Virus record (IMG/VR): IMGVR_UViG_3300024505_000146 | Location: 20,212-84,211 of that record | Reading direction: 5' to 3' (one strand) | From: a virus | Length of the DNA: 64,000 nt | Shown here: piece by piece, positions 17,101-28,100 of the stretch | Numbering within the stretch: position 1 is the first letter of the stretch | Layout of the letters: each line of letters opens with the position of its first letter | Made by a program: the position numbers and the translations under genes | Notes under the pieces: model-generated | Told to the model about the DNA's origin: nothing | Seen by the model: the letters and a program-made list of their open reading frames with translations, nothing else | Database searches by the model: none

Positions 17101-17261
17101 TAGGCGACTCGTAGCCCGCTGGGCAAATTGCCTGCGATAACTGAAAATGTTACTCCGGTTAAGTCTGCGCTTGGAATTATAGGCAGAGGTATAGTCTGGG
17201 TCTGTCGTTCGTTGTAAGTATTAAAACTGTATCCAGACGGTTGATTCCATATATTAAGCAT
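14139..17261 (-). CDS. Large adhesin-like structural protein with putative Ig-like (He_PIG) repeats
   Basis: 1040 residues. At least four segments follow the He_PIG pattern: a strand, LPSGL or LPPGLSM, a short turn and G-x-I-x-G (for example GDLPSGLRV-type near residue 47, PPGLSMSSTGRITG near 310, PEGLTLKSSGIIEG near 665). Each is followed by a cadherin-like strand and RRFRIYVV or REFIITIS. The C-terminal third (after about 750) is more helical. Such chains occur in phage tail fibres and tail-tip adhesins that bind host surface sugars or proteins. Confidence 0.7.
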   Translation of the reverse strand: MLNIWNQPSGYSFNTYNERQTQTIPLPIIPSADLTGVTFSVIAGNLPSGLRVAYDTNLSTWVIKGSPLEVSTNTTSTFVIRASNGTEISDRTFTMTIAGPDAPVWITPGPNPDIQIYDFDPEATYIPDTVIRHTVSNESTLYRTTTTVSGVTPPNSTYYQVFTEDTGLLPVGPVTTRVSAVVSAKRQSNLVTITTASAHNFVFGNIVTIATNVAAFNAANVEVLQPLPLDGEQYEEYLTRISTTITFNKLGGDLGSQTVSGTVTLIKDPLTFVLDNTPVDFQLEATDTDLSSTDTLEYFIGDGDGELPPGLSMSSTGRITGIIDPILALDVTARTGFYDTNLYDAYAYDFGKRPNIGEEDYLNVVTPRKLNRNYEFIVTVSDGESVARRRFRIYVVGDDFLRTDNTLLQVGNGAYTADSTYLRAPIWLSAANLGLRRANNYVTILLDVFDPNPEVGPVRYELAALNDDLTPSVLPDGLYIDSDTAEVFGFAPYQPAITKEFKFTVNAIKYDKENLTEVEVAIVVADDAPIGQTFLKILPLPEEDVGLLIGDVIRIGPSIYTMTEYISNTVLGGTMATLKLSDALLTNVTDGLIIRKTYNQSVSEFSTQIAPKTFTIAILGEVDSVIQFTTDRILGSIKPSFPSNFYVEATTTVPNAKLRYTLVDGRLPEGLTLKSSGIIEGKINQFRANSISGFTLFDGGDTTFDGDLLTVDRSYRFVVNAQDQFRYSSVSKEFIITISEGTLTLYSNIYTKPLPKQSKRELFYNFINDTTVFTPEKIYRLGDPNYGLQTELKMLIYAGIESKAMPEYIAAISKNIRRKRYRIGNLKKAIAKVQGTNDIVYEVIYLEILDDYEIANKSAASRIKLDRGVNSPTKINQARRNPVDGSLGTVDGNGTVTYGSTYINGKLNEQAFDRFSPMSTPVTIDTANVMVSGNDTEYVYPSSIKNVRANISEVGLTENEFLPLWMTTPQDARTAATGFVKAVPLCYCKPGEGQYILDNIINRNFDFNQLDFEIDRFIIDSDINDVQEKYLKFSDARYNI

Positions 17262-17280
17262 TGTTTAATCCCCGATACTG

Positions 17281-17288
17281 TATTTATC
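17281..17288 (-). promoter_or_regulatory. Putative late promoter GATAAATA
   Basis: Minus-strand GATAAATA, 20 bases upstream of the ATG at 17261, with a GGGGAT ribosome site between. Confidence 0.55.
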
Positions 17289-17309
17289 GGTACCGGGAAA
17301 TTAAATTTA

Positions 17310-18539
17310 TTACCAAGTACCGCCAGTAAATGCTACTCTGACCCAAATATCGGCTGCGCCGGTTGTATAATCTGCAATACAGCGATAAATGTACGAATTT
17401 GTAATAATAACAGTTCCGGCAGCATCTCCAGATGCGCCCTTAGATGAAGTAGGTGCAGTGGCTGTACTTAATATTAAAGAATCGTTAAGTACAAAATTTC
17501 CGCTTACTAGTACACCGTCTCCGTCAAAACTTAGGGGAATTAGGTCATATGAGCTGGTTCCAGTATTGTAAACTTTAAAGTTTAAACCAGGACTTAGTGC
17601 AGGAATTAAGTTGGACTGTGTATATGCTTCTAACTTAACTAACTGCTCAGTTGTTGTACCGTTGTTTACTTTAAACTCCATAGCAGAGCCAGATCCTAGC
17701 AAATCTAATGCGCGACCATTAATTTCTAATGCTATAGGACGAGCGCCTGAAGTTGAAGTATCAGTAACCTTTAATAATGTAGGGCTACCAGCAGTTGCAT
17801 TAAACGTACCGACGCCAGTAACTGTTACATTTCCAAATGTAGAAGCACCTGTTACATCGATACCGTTTGAAAAATTAGTGTTAGGAGTTACAGTTAAATC
17901 CCCAGAAGTAGTAGTAATGGAACTTGTAACAACACCACCAGTAAAACTAGAACCAGTAATAGCGCCGCTAACAGCAAGACTAGTCAGCGTACCAACGCTG
18001 GTAATGTTTGTCTGTGCGGCAGTTAATACTGTTCCTGTTAAATTGCCTGATACATTACCAGTTACATTGCCTGATACATTACCAGTTACATTGCCTGTAA
18101 ACGTACCTTTAACAACTTCTGCTGGAATTCTTCCGTTACCCGAATCAACAAGGAGAGTTGAGTCGCTTGCAAATACATTACCTTCAAGCCACCCATTAAA
18201 ACCATTAGCATTAACTAGACCAGTAACATTCACGTTACCAACATAAGGAGTAGATGTTAAGTTAACAGCGGCACTAAAACTACCAATATTGTTGCCATCG
18301 TCAACATATGAAAAGTTTATATTTGTGTGTGTACCTGTTGCAAATACTGCCGCAACTGCATCTCTTGCGTTTTCGTCTGAAAACGCAGTTACTGATTTGC
18401 CACCGGCTGTTCCGTCGATGCCGTTGGTACTGTCGCCTACATACACTTGCTGAAGTGTTGTATCATAAATTAGTTCGCCTTCGAGGAATTTTCTTGCGGT
18501 TCTCTCAGCGGTTGTTCCTCTACGGATTTGTAATGCCAT
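17310..18539 (-). CDS. Tail-fibre protein with Mtd_N-like head domain
   Basis: 409 residues. The N-terminus IRRGTTAERTARKFLEGEL followed by IYDTTLQQVYVGD matches the major-tropism-determinant N-terminal domain used to attach fibres to the virion. A Gly-Asn-Val-Thr/Ser repeat tract lies at about 148-167 and is encoded by a 24-base tandem repeat. A beta-rich shaft follows and the C-terminal tip ends DIWVRVAFTGGTW. Probably a trimeric host-recognition fibre. Confidence 0.75.
   Translation of the reverse strand: MALQIRRGTTAERTARKFLEGELIYDTTLQQVYVGDSTNGIDGTAGGKSVTAFSDENARDAVAAVFATGTHTNINFSYVDDGNNIGSFSAAVNLTSTPYVGNVNVTGLVNANGFNGWLEGNVFASDSTLLVDSGNGRIPAEVVKGTFTGNVTGNVSGNVTGNVSGNLTGTVLTAAQTNITSVGTLTSLAVSGAITGSSFTGGVVTSSITTTSGDLTVTPNTNFSNGIDVTGASTFGNVTVTGVGTFNATAGSPTLLKVTDTSTSGARPIALEINGRALDLLGSGSAMEFKVNNGTTTEQLVKLEAYTQSNLIPALSPGLNFKVYNTGTSSYDLIPLSFDGDGVLVSGNFVLNDSLILSTATAPTSSKGASGDAAGTVIITNSYIYRCIADYTTGAADIWVRVAFTGGTW
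18042..18097. repeat. 24-base tandem repeat in a fibre gene
   Basis: Two exact copies of a 24-base unit (18042-18065, 18066-18089) and a third partial copy (to 18097). It encodes the TGNVSGNV repeat of the fibre shaft. Such tracts can expand or shrink by slippage and change fibre length. Confidence 0.8.
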
Positions 18540-18551
18540 TCTATTCTCTCC

Positions 18552-19133
18552 TTATGCTATGGGTCCAGCGTCTATACTTATAGGGCTCGGGTCGGTAAAC
18601 GTGCCCATGTCCGTTCCAATTTCATTTAACAAATAAGTAATTGGATCGTAGTACGTAGGTGCAATGGGTCCATAGTCAAATGTATTTACCTGTCTATCTA
18701 AAAGTGTTACATCAACAAACGGGTTTTGAGTTGCAGTTCCGCCGTTTCTAATTAAACCTACAACATTTCCAGTTAAAGTGCCAGAAAATGTAGTGGCTGT
18801 AACAGTACTAATGTTATTAATAGCCTGCCCATTAAAGTCAACTGTAGCCGTTGGATGTAAATCTAACTGCAACACATCTCCTACTAATTGTAATCTTAGT
18901 GGTCCTAGCGCATCTAGTTTTCTAAGTTCTAGATTGCTGTCTGCGTTCTTTTGTTTAAAAACACCTAGTCCTGAAGTGCCTATATTTTCAGCACTAACTG
19001 GAGCATAACCGTTGTTGTACAGATATTCAAAGTTAGTTTTAACTTTTTCAAAGGCTGTACGCAGGTCGTCCCCAGTACCGTCGTTGACGACATTTCCTAG
19101 GTTAATCTCTTGTAAATCATCATATAATGCCAT
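18552..19133 (-). CDS. Tail-fibre-related structural protein
   Basis: 193 residues from the ATG at 19133, chosen for its AAGGAAA site; the frame is open to 19169. It starts with the NDGTGDDLRTAFEKVKTNFEYLY module shared with the giant fibre just upstream, then a beta-rich region with a TLTGNVVG repeat-like stretch. The C-terminus (YYDPITYLLNEIGTDMG) is distinct. Likely a short fibre or adaptor. Confidence 0.65.
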   Translation of the reverse strand: MALYDDLQEINLGNVVNDGTGDDLRTAFEKVKTNFEYLYNNGYAPVSAENIGTSGLGVFKQKNADSNLELRKLDALGPLRLQLVGDVLQLDLHPTATVDFNGQAINNISTVTATTFSGTLTGNVVGLIRNGGTATQNPFVDVTLLDRQVNTFDYGPIAPTYYDPITYLLNEIGTDMGTFTDPSPISIDAGPIA

Positions 19134-19143
19134 GTTATTTTCC

Positions 19144-22100
19144 TTAGAATCTACCAACAACAATCTCAACTAGGCCTTCGCCTAAATCGTCTTTGTTCTC
19201 TAAACTCTTACCAATAATAGTTCCTACAGATGGAGTATTATTAACTATTGCGTAACCTTTCTTAGCCGCAGTAACTAGAATATCACCTTTCTTAACCTTA
19301 CCAAGTACTTTACATGGCAAGCGTCCTGTTAGGCCTACTGCTAGTGGATGTTTTCCTGCTAAATCAGAGTTCATCAAATGCGCTGGTTTTTCAGAAATAA
19401 CACCAGCAACTCTAGTATCGTTATGTTTGTCAGTGACTGTAATTTCTTCATCACCACCAAATACTACAACAGTACCAGTTTCATATTCTGCATCTGACAA
19501 GTATTTTTCAGCCAAGTCAGCGTAACGAGCACTTGTAGCAGTACCATTGAATAATGTTGCGTATAGTGTGTCGGTAAATGGATTACAATAAATGCCGCCT
19601 GTGCCATATACACTATTACCGCTACCCCATAACATTTGATATGTGCTGTTACTATCGTTGTTATAGTTAATTGTAACTGTACTTGCATTACCTGCAATGT
19701 TCATTGACTGTCCGCTAATGAACGAAGCAACTTTTGCGGCTGTAGCAGAGCGATAGTAGTTATCGCCAAACTTAGCCATTATGTATGTAATGGTGCCACC
19801 ACTTACATCGTCGCTACTGTTAAAGTAACTGCTGTTAATATAACGTCCGTTGAAGTCACCGTTAACGTCACGTGCAACTAATGTGCTTCCTGTGGCCGCA
19901 CTTGTTGCGTTAGTTTGGATTGTACGTGTTGTACTACCATCGTAACTTGAACCAGCAGTGAAACTTAGGTATGTGCTTAGACCCAGTGTACCAGCCAATG
20001 TACCAGTAACAGCACCGTAGATAGTTCCACCAACACGTAGGTCGCCACTGATACCTGCACCGCCTGTAACCTGTAATGTACCAGTACCGTTGGCAGCACC
20101 TGTTACTGCTTGGTTAGCAGTTAAGGTTACTGTATCGTTAGCAGACAACAATTTAAAATAACCATTACCTCGAGTAGTTGCACCAATGTTTACGTTGTTT
20201 ATTGATCCGACACTGGCCGGAGCAATAGTTACAGTACCGGTACCACTTGGACTTAGTGTTACGTTAGCATTAGCAGGACTAAATGTTGTAGTGCTTGCTG
20301 ATGTTATTGCGTTTGCACTTAAAGTACCAACTGTGGTAATAGTTGTGCCTGCTGAAGTAGTTCCAACTGCTGTTAAGAAGTCTACAGCACCGGGTGTAGT
20401 CATAGTCAGTGTAGTTCCGCTGACGCTTAAGGTCTTATAACTACTTGAAGTTAAGTCTAACTGTGCTACAGCAACACGGCCGCTACCATCAGATTGTATC
20501 AATGAACTAGCCTGAGCACTTGTACTAATGTTTGTTGTACTGTAAGCGTTTGGACCAATAGCAGTTAAAATCATTGCACGACCATTGCTACCTACTGATC
20601 CTGGAGCAAATGACGCATTCTTAATACCATCGCCGTTGGTAACAATCTGTCCAGATGTTACTTGACGAGGATATGTAGCACTGCCTGTATTATTACCTAA
20701 ATAAGTGTCGTTGGCAATATACTGTAATTTAGTTTGTAATACACCTGTAGTTGTTGAACTGGATGTTTGCAACTCAATCCAACCGTTAGTTGCAGTAAAT
20801 TCTGTACTCTTGAAACTTGCTAGACCCAAATCTGCCTGTGCAATACTTGTAGCATTTGCACGAGTAGTTGCTTTATTCATGTCTAACTTACTTTGTGCAA
20901 TAGCCGCACTAGAATTAACGTCTGCGTTAATAATTACATTAGACTTGATGTTTAAAGCAAGATTTTTAGTTCCAGGAGTCAATGAAGTTTGAATATCGCC
21001 TGTGCTAACTGTTTCAGCGTTGATCCATTTAACTCCGTTATAAACTAATAAATCATTTAAACTTCTTGCTGGACTTGTTGAAGTATCAACTCTGTCATCG
21101 CTTAGTTCTTGATTTCTAACATATAACTTGTTAGCCGCATCTGTATCAGCAGTAGGACTACCTAAGTTAGCAATAACAAATCCGCCCATGTCCATTGGAT
21201 CTGGACCAGTAAATGTTAACAAACCAGCACGATCCATGTAGCCTGGACCAATTAGTGCAGTTGGATCTAGAACGTTATTTGTACGATCCATTCCAAGACG
21301 TCTGTCAATGTAACCTTGTGTTGCCGCTTCAGTTGGTAGCGCATCGTTAGCACCGTCAGTAAATCTATCATCGTTTGAGAATTCACTAACTGTAACACCA
21401 CGCTTAAATCCTAGACCGTCTAAGTTTGACAACGCAATAGATGCCGCAAACGTTACACGACCAGTACCTTGGTCAACTGTAAAGAATCGACCTACACGGA
21501 AAATACCGTCTTGGTCTGTGGTTACATAGAAACAACGTCCTCTTGTACGTTCTGTAACTTCACGTGCTTGGTTAGGTTCTTTTGGAGCACCGTAAATCTT
21601 GCTTGGGAAGTTAGTATCGTTATAGCCTCCAGTACCAATGTCTAAGAAGTCATGTCCTGTAACACGGCAAGTACTAATACGTACAATAACTTCTGCTGGC
21701 TCTGTGCTAGATAAACCTGCACGTAATGTTGGAGGTTCAGAAATATCCAAGTTAAAGTCTGGATCAACTGGTGTATTAATACCGCTAGCAGATGTTCCTG
21801 CTAGACACTTATCAGCGACATCTTCTATTTCAACATAAGCGTAACCGGCTAATAACCCCATGTCAGTGTAACTTAAAATTTTATGAATCTTGCCATCCCA
21901 GGCAGTAATCATATCTCCGGTATTAAGTCTGCTTTCAATGTCAGTTTCGTTTACACGGTCGATGGCAATCTTAGTATCACCAGCAGTCGACCCCATAGTC
22001 TGTCCAACATTATCTGGATCAGCGTTAGATACATTTTCTGCATTGACTAGTAATTTTACATAATCGTAAGTTGTATCGAAGCCTAGAATACTTTCGTCTA

Positions 22101-25100
22101 CCGCAAGGTCTTCATTTAATGGACCTTTGTTACCGTATGCTAACACACGATAAACAATAGCACCTGCATCGGGATCACCGACGAATGTCAATGCAGTACT
22201 TGGACGAACCGGGTTAGTGTCATCGACTTCGTAGAACTTAAAGTTTTGGTTACTGCGAATAATAATTGGTTGGTCATGTGACAATGCTACGGCCAAGCCG
22301 TTTGTAGCAGTATCATTATTACCGCCAGTGTTGATGTTTAGACGTAGAACGTTGCCTAGGCCCCATAGGCTAGCCAAACCGCCTGCCCATGTTCCAGGAT
22401 TGGTACTGTACTCTAGTGTAACACTAGATGTTGTACTAGCGGTAGCAGTATATACACCGTTAAACCCAGAAGTTGTTGATCCACTAACTGTGTAAGGTAC
22501 ACCAATTCTTGGTGTATATGGTTCAGCAGTGAACGAATATGTTACGTAATATTTTCCGCCTGTTGGCCCAGTCTTAAGTGGTGTTCCAGAAACAGACTGT
22601 GCCAAGGTACTTGAAACATCAGTTACACCTGCAACTTCGTAACGAGCAATACCGTTACCAATAATAGTTTTAACAGTGATAAAGAAGCCCGAACCTGTTC
22701 CGCCTACGTTTGTATTACTGCAACTTAAAATATCACCTTCGCTGTATCTAATACCTGCGGCAACTAAACCTACAGTAGTTACTACACCTCCTGACACAAC
22801 AATGTTAGCAGTGATACCACTACCAGTTCCGCCTGTTAACGGAACATTAATATATGTGCCGTTGGTATAACCACTACCACCGATTAAACTAGTTGCGTCT
22901 AGTTCTGTAACAACGCCAGCGCCGTGGTTAATTTCAACTTCAGATACGTTGTATGGTGAGTAATCATGTTGGTAGAAAAATACCTGTAAATCACCAACAT
23001 CGTTGTCTGTGCTATAAATTCCTTGTTTGTAAACACGAGCAACCTGCATCATGTTGTCTGACAAGTTACACTTATCTGGAACTTCTAATGGATCACTACC
23101 TTCAGAAATAATACCATACTCGCCGTGTGCGTTAGAACCGTTCAATGAACGAATCTGTCCACCGTTGTTGGCATAATAAGCAGTCCAGCAATAGTAACTG
23201 AACACAGAAACTGTTTCAATCAAACCAATGTTTGTAGCAACCAGTCCATAACCTAAGTCGTTAATCTGTGTAAAGTCATTTGAACACATACTGGTGTTAC
23301 CAGCACTTAGTAGCATAAAGTCTTTTACATACTCTATGGTAGTAGTGCCAGTGCCAAATGCACCCGGGTCACTTGGATAACGTAGTGTCATCGAAGTTAG
23401 TGTAGATGCTACACACTCTACAGCATCATTGTTATAGTTAGAGTTGCTGTTGCCAAACACTCTATAACGTGTTTTAGTTCTAGGAGCAGTAGTTCCAACG
23501 GGCGTAACAATGCTGAATACTACATCGTAAGATCCATCCCCGACGCCCGAGTCTGCCTTGCTAGTGAAGGTAGAAATAGTATATTCTAAGTCGTTAGTTA
23601 CAGGAGTAGTTGTAGAAAGAACTAATCTGTATGTTGGGTAAACGATAGGTTTGGCACCAGTTAATACTGTTGAAACATCTACTTCCGGGTCTGTAATAAC
23701 TTCGTTTAATAAATCAAACAACTGTCCTGCTCGTGTAACAAATGCAGAGCCGTCGTAGTCAGAACTGAATACCTGTGATACTCTATTCTCTACAGCAACA
23801 TCGTTAATAACTTGATAATTTAATGTTGGTGGAACTTGATTCAATACAGCCTGTGCAACTTCCTTGGCATAGGCAAATGAATCTAATGTTTGTGATAATT
23901 GATTTTCTAATACAACACGGCTACTAGCAGTACCTACATAGTAACGCTGTGCGGCACGAATTGTTAAGTATGTTCCGCCATATAACAAGTCTGCTGAAAC
24001 TGCGGCAACAATAAAGCCAACGTCTCGTGAACAAATTTCTTCATTGTAAACTAATGTGTTTGTATAATTAGCATCGATATAATTTGTTACAGCAGTTTGT
24101 AAAGTTGACTTAGCACTTTGTAGTGCAGAATTTGCACCAGTTAAGCCAGCACTTACCCAAGCAGTACTTGGAGTAATTGTTGAAGGAACAGAACCGAGCC
24201 CAAGGTCGATAATTGTTAAAATTTCTCCAATACGCTGTCCAGCAGTAGCACTGGCAGAACTGTTACCTGGAGTACCGCGAACCTGCGCAACACCACCTTG
24301 TAATGCAGTAATAGGTAAGTCTAATGCAATGTCTTCAACTAGACTTTGTAGATAACCATATGCGGCCAATGTTGCTGGTTTCTCAGGAGCCGCAACTTGT
24401 AGAGTTGTGTAAGAATAATAAGCCTTACCAGCAATCAATGTTTGAATGTTACCACCGTAGGTTAGGTCGTGATATAGTGCATCTAAAATGTATTCTGTAT
24501 CACGTAAGCATACAGCAGGGTCATAACTTAATCCAACATAGTTGTTAGAAATATATTGAATTACTTCTGCTTTAATAAATTCTCTGTTAGATTCAATCAG
24601 TGTTCTAGCACGATTATAATTTACATCGTAGCCTGTTGGATCAGGAGTTACGATTGCAGGTTCTTGAGTTAGTCCGTTAGTAATAACATCTAAGAACATA
24701 TTCATGTTGGTAGTTACACTAGTAACTGCGGTAGCACTTGCACTAACAACAGATAATATTTCATCTCTTAAGAAAGTAAATGCGTCAATAGTTGCGGCTT
24801 TTTGTACGCCAACAGCCACAGCGGCTGAAGCTCTGTAATAAGATCTTGCCGCTGTAATTGTCTGGAAGTTGCCGCCAAACATTAAGTCGTAACCAATAGC
24901 ATCAATTACATAACCCACGTCACGTTGACATGTAGCAGAATCATAGGTAAATCCTACATATTTGTTGTTAATGTAGTTAATAACTTCTGCTTTGATAAAA
25001 TCTTTATTATCGACTAACAATGCACGAGCACCACGAGCACTTGGCGGATTTTCTAAAATGCCAATGAACTCGTCAAACAAATCTTGAATAGTTGCTTCTG

Positions 25101-28100
25101 CTAAGCCGCCATCGGTAATATCGGTATCGATATACTGTAGAACAGATTGTTGATATCGTACTGTTGGATCTTCGTTATTAATAACATTTAATATCAATGT
25201 TTCAATGTAGTTAATAGCCGCAAGTGTGTTGGCCAACTGCTGGTCAATAACAATCTTAGAACTAGCACTAGCATTGAAGTATGCTAGAGCTGCCTGAACT
25301 GTTTTTAAATTACCGCTATAATAAATGTCGTGTGCAATAGCATCGCAGATGTATCCAGTGTCACGAGCACAAGTATCTTGGTTGTAACTATATCTTTGTT
25401 GTAGATAAACTAATGTGTCAGACTTGATACTTTCTTTGTTGTTTAACAATAATGTTCTGCTGTCTGTTAACGAACCAGACACACTATAGAAAGTTGGATA
25501 TTCAATAGTAGGAGCCGCTTCACGTCCGCTTAAAATAATAGTATTAATGTAGCCCATTAACACACCTACTCTAGCAGATTCAGTTGCGCTACCTGGATTA
25601 ACTAAATCAAATACCTGTGTTACAGCACTTTGTTTAGGGAACGGAACAGGAGTATTAGTAACAACTAACTGTGCAACACCACTGGCATAGGCCAATGCTT
25701 CTGTGGTTTGCAATGTTTGTCCAGGAATTTGCAAACTTCCGTTACCATCGTAATATTGATATCCGGCTTCTACAGTTGCCGAGTTACCTTCATATAGTAA
25801 GTCGTAAACAATAGAATTTAAAATGTATGCCGCATCTCGACGACACTTGTCTTCGTCGTAGACAAAGTCTGGATATTCTTCAGCAATCCAGGCAATAATT
25901 TCTTCTTTAATAAATTCAATGTTATCTAAAATAAGATTTTTTGCATTTACTCTTGAAGTAGGAGCACCTGACGGATCTGACCATGTAATTGTATCTGATG
26001 AAATAATACCGTTAGCAATGATATCTGTTATCTCATCAAAACTTGCTTCTGCTCTTAGACGTGCAACAGAGTTACCGGCTAATACATCAGAAATTAATGT
26101 TCTTGTATAGATTAACGCATCTAAGTATTCATCTTTTTGGTCTGGAAGAATACTGTATTGTGTGCCGCGATAGTATGATTGTCCAGCACGTACAGCATTA
26201 AAGTTTGTACCTAGTGCTAGATCGTAACCTAGTGCATCAACAATCAATCCAACGTCACGAGCACATTTGGTTTCGTTGAATGTAAATGGTGGACTTAGTT
26301 CTGTATTAATATAACCAATAACTTCTGCTTTGATAAAGTCGATGTTTCGACGAATTAATTTTCTAGCATTTCCATAGCCGTTGCCGTCATCAGTGTATGC
26401 TTCAACTTTAAAAGTTCTTCCGTCAATAACAAATGAGCAAGGAGTTGTTGGAGCACGTTCACTGCCTGTTACTAGGAATTCTGTGTCGCTGATTTTTTCT
26501 TGAATCTTAAGAGGAACGTTACCAGCAAAGCCGTCAACATACTGTCCACCAGCAAAACGTTGTTTGTTTAGTGATCCTGCAAAAGAACCGGACTGTTGAA
26601 TATATGCAGACTTGGTTAAAATTTGACCTTCTGGGTCAAGTACCATCATAAAGCCGCCGTGGCCTTGACAGGTAATCTGACGAATAATAACAGCATCGTT
26701 ACATAAGAATACGTCAAGGTCTCTGTTGTTCTTTGGTTCACTTAAAATATCAGACGGGTCTGTTAGATAGTGATAACCGTATTCTGTGCTGGTTAAAGTT
26801 AATCCGTCAAATGTTTTATCTCTACGGAACCAAACGTCAACCCATGGACTGCGACTTGGGCGGTCCGCTGGACGAACAATACATCTACGCAATTCGTCAC
26901 CAACGATAGCAACGTTTGGCGGGACACGAATTGGATAGTCTTCAAAATAGATACCAGATTCAACAACAATACTAATTTGGATATTTTTAACTGCTTGGTC
27001 AAACTCTAGGTTTTCGCCAGGCACAAAATCACCAATAACATCCTGCAAGTCAAAATAGTCTTCGCCGATACTTGAACTACCATCGGAGCCATAGTATTGA
27101 TAAATGAAACCCTGTGCGCCGCTGGTACGTCCAACAACAATCTTACCGGAGACAATATCTGGTTTTGGTAATTGACCTTGGTCAACACGAGAACCACCGT
27201 TGTTAGTAAAGTAAACACGAGTAGTACCAGATGCACCAGATTCAATTCTTGTAACTTCAGAGAACGCTTCACCGCCACCGTAGGCAATTAACTGACGATA
27301 AGGACCAGTTTCCCATGGTGCATCATTTACTAATTGTTCTGCTTTTTGACAGGCTTTGTTAATACTTGCATAAGCATAAGAACGATCGCGTCCTTCTTTT
27401 CCACGCGGTGTACGTGCCTGTGTGTCGTCACCGCCTGTGGTAACGTACAAGTTAAATCTGCTTGAATAACTTGAATTATCTACATAATATTTTGTAGCGG
27501 CTTGTAAGTCATCTTCTCCGTTAGGCGTACCAGCACCTGCAAGTCCGCCTGGATGATCTGCTAAGTTTAGCACACCAGTCATATCGCCGCCAGTTTTTAA
27601 TACAACTTCTGCGGCACGTGGTGCTTGGTTACCTGTGGCGTTTGCTGGCACATTTAAGTGACCAGTCATTGTGTCGCCTGTAATGTTTACATATTTGGAG
27701 TCGGCATAACCTTTGTTAATAGCAAAGGAATCTATGCTATAAAGAGTTTCGTGCTGTGTGTTGAAACTATTAACAGCAGTTTGGAAATCTGTTTGATTAA
27801 TAGGACTGCGTAAGCCGCCGATTAATTGATTACGTGCATCCAGCGCATATTGTAATTTTGGTAATGGGTCGTCCTGTAATTTAGAACTTAATGTATCAAT
27901 TTTAACGGAACCGTAACTGGTAATAGTACCAGTTGCCGCACTAGTTGATAAGTTTGTTCCTGCGTTTGTATATACTAGAACATTGTCTACTGTGCCAGTT
28001 AACAATAGGGCAGAAGTAGTGTTAAATGAAGTATTGTCTGTGGACGCGATTGTAACTCGTTGTCCAGGATCTAAATTGTGGTTTGCTGAAAGTGTAATAG

